This document shows, one piece after another, positions 6,763 through 7,542 of a stretch of 7,542 nt of DNA. A program made the translations under genes and the position numbers. The DNA is from an uncultured Flavobacteriia bacterium. GTDB lineage: Bacteria > Bacteroidota > Bacteroidia > Flavobacteriales_D > Crocinitomicaceae. The notes under the pieces were generated by a model, which searched no databases, was not told where the DNA came from, and saw only the letters and a list, made by a program, of their open reading frames with translations. Every line of letters begins with the position of its first letter. Position 1 is the stretch's first letter. Location: positions 1-7,542 of the forward strand of contig CAISOQ010000064.1 in the NCBI GenBank assembly GCA_903887095.1. Reading direction: 5' to 3'.

Positions 6763-7542
6763 TTATTTTTTCTCCTTAGGATTTCCTTCCAACTTAAAAG
6801 TATATTGCAACATGATTGTTCGAGGTGGTTCAATCTTCAGCGGTCGCAATGAATACGAGCGATTCAGTATGTTTGATCCAATTAAAGCAAGTTTGTGTTG
6901 CGGAGAAAATTGGTAGGACAATCGTGCATCAAATATCCAATTACCAAAACGATGTTTACTAAAATAATCCATGTAACGAATGTTTTGAAGCACGTCAACA
7001 TCATTCGTCATTTGCTCAAAATCTTTCACTATCGCATCCATGTTTATTATCTTACTAAAGTATTTTGCACTTGCCCCAATACTTATCTTACCTGCAATTG
7101 TGACTTCGGCATCCATCTTAACATTGTGTAAAAAGCGGTATTTCAAAATATTATTTGAAGGATCCAGCGAAGTTGTTTTATATGTAAAAACCCGATTGAT
7201 AGAATCTATCGCATACACGTAGTCTGGACTTAGTGTTGTGGGAACAATGTAGTTATACCCAGCTACAAAGACCATTTCAGCTTTTTTAGAAAGCTTTGCA
7301 GTTCCTGTGAATGAAGCATCTAAGCCAACAACACGCGAATCTCCTGTATTCAAAAACATAAAACCTGCACTGGATCCAAGCGCTTGAGGTGTTGTCAATG
7401 GACGCCATATTCCAAACATATATTCAATGGTATTTTGATATTCTTGCCAGAATCCAGCTAAGTCAAGATAACCATAAAGTTTTCCAAATTTCAATCCTTG
7501 TTTTATACCAATCTCTGCATTCCAACTGCTTTCTGGTTTTAA
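6763..7542 (-). CDS. TonB-dependent outer-membrane receptor, C-terminal part
   Basis: This is the end of an outer-membrane beta-barrel receptor that imports ligands with energy from TonB. The open frame runs to the window edge, so the visible 259 residues are only the last third or so; signal peptide, plug and TonB box are outside. The first residues, LKPESSWNAEIGIKQGLKFG, match the barrel motif 'LKPE.s...EiGikqg' of Bacteroidota receptors. NTGDSRVVGLDASF (about residues 66-79) is another typical strand, and the end has SNILNRSYSLRPLKIEPPRT followed by a final strand in aromatic residues (MLQYTFKL), the usual outer-membrane insertion signal. A short charged tail GNPKEKK follows. A TTG in the frame at 7494 is internal, not a start. 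Substrate cannot be read from this part. It ends about 38 bases before the cobalamin riboswitch with no terminator between, so it may be a B12 receptor partner or its transcript may run into the riboswitch. Confidence 0.92.
   Translation of the reverse strand, partial: LKPESSWNAEIGIKQGLKFGKLYGYLDLAGFWQEYQNTIEYMFGIWRPLTTPQALGSSAGFMFLNTGDSRVVGLDASFTGTAKLSKKAEMVFVAGYNYIVPTTLSPDYVYAIDSINRVFTYKTTSLDPSNNILKYRFLHNVKMDAEVTIAGKISIGASAKYFSKIINMDAIVKDFEQMTNDVDVLQNIRYMDYFSKHRFGNWIFDARLSYQFSPQHKLALIGSNILNRSYSLRPLKIEPPRTIMLQYTFKLEGNPKEKK

Noticed and set aside
6245..7222. Plus-strand open frames opposite the propeller and receptor genes.
   Set aside because: The opposite strand encodes recognisable proteins throughout, and these translations show no domain or export signal.
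7492..7494. TTG at 7494 as start of a short 243-residue receptor gene.
   Set aside because: The upstream in-frame residues (LKPESSWNAEIGIKQG) match a conserved receptor motif, so the frame simply continues beyond the window.

Overview
The window comes from a low-GC member of the Bacteroidota. The evidence is a secreted protein with a C-terminal type IX secretion (T9SS) sorting domain, the end of a TonB-dependent outer-membrane receptor, AT-rich start regions without Shine-Dalgarno sequences, and the general codon style. A flavobacterial or Crocinitomicaceae/Fluviicola-like source is my guess; the sequence does not prove it.

Every gene I can support lies on the minus strand, so transcription runs from high to low coordinates. 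In that order: (1) the last 259 residues of a TonB-dependent receptor (7542-6763, N-terminus outside the window); (2) a cobalamin riboswitch (about 6725-6564) followed by a probable terminator-type expression platform (6536-6492); (3) a 425-residue secreted beta-propeller-like protein with a T9SS sorting domain, resembling the BtuG family of surface B12-binding proteins (6449-5172); (4) a clear intrinsic terminator (5148-5121); (5) a TPMT-superfamily SAM-dependent methyltransferase (5102-4521); (6) an 886-residue envelope protein that joins what looks like a catalytically dead metalloprotease domain, two membrane helices and an alpha/beta hydrolase domain (4505-1845); (7) the first 583 codons of phosphoenolpyruvate synthase, ppsA (1751-1, C-terminus outside the window).

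The propeller gene forms its own unit, with a riboswitch in front and a strong terminator behind. It is predicted to be made when cobalamin is scarce and exported to the cell surface to capture corrinoids for a TonB-dependent transporter. The receptor just upstream is a possible partner, but it lies on the far side of the riboswitch, so its own control is unknown. The methyltransferase and the hydrolase are only 15 bases apart and probably share a transcript. ppsA follows after 93 bases and belongs to gluconeogenesis; no functional link to the other genes is visible.

The two most interesting points are the riboswitch-controlled, T9SS-exported BtuG-like protein with a legible antiterminator/terminator switch, and the pseudo-protease/hydrolase fusion, whose combination I do not recognise as a named system. 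No tRNA, rRNA, CRISPR array, insertion sequence or phage gene was seen.
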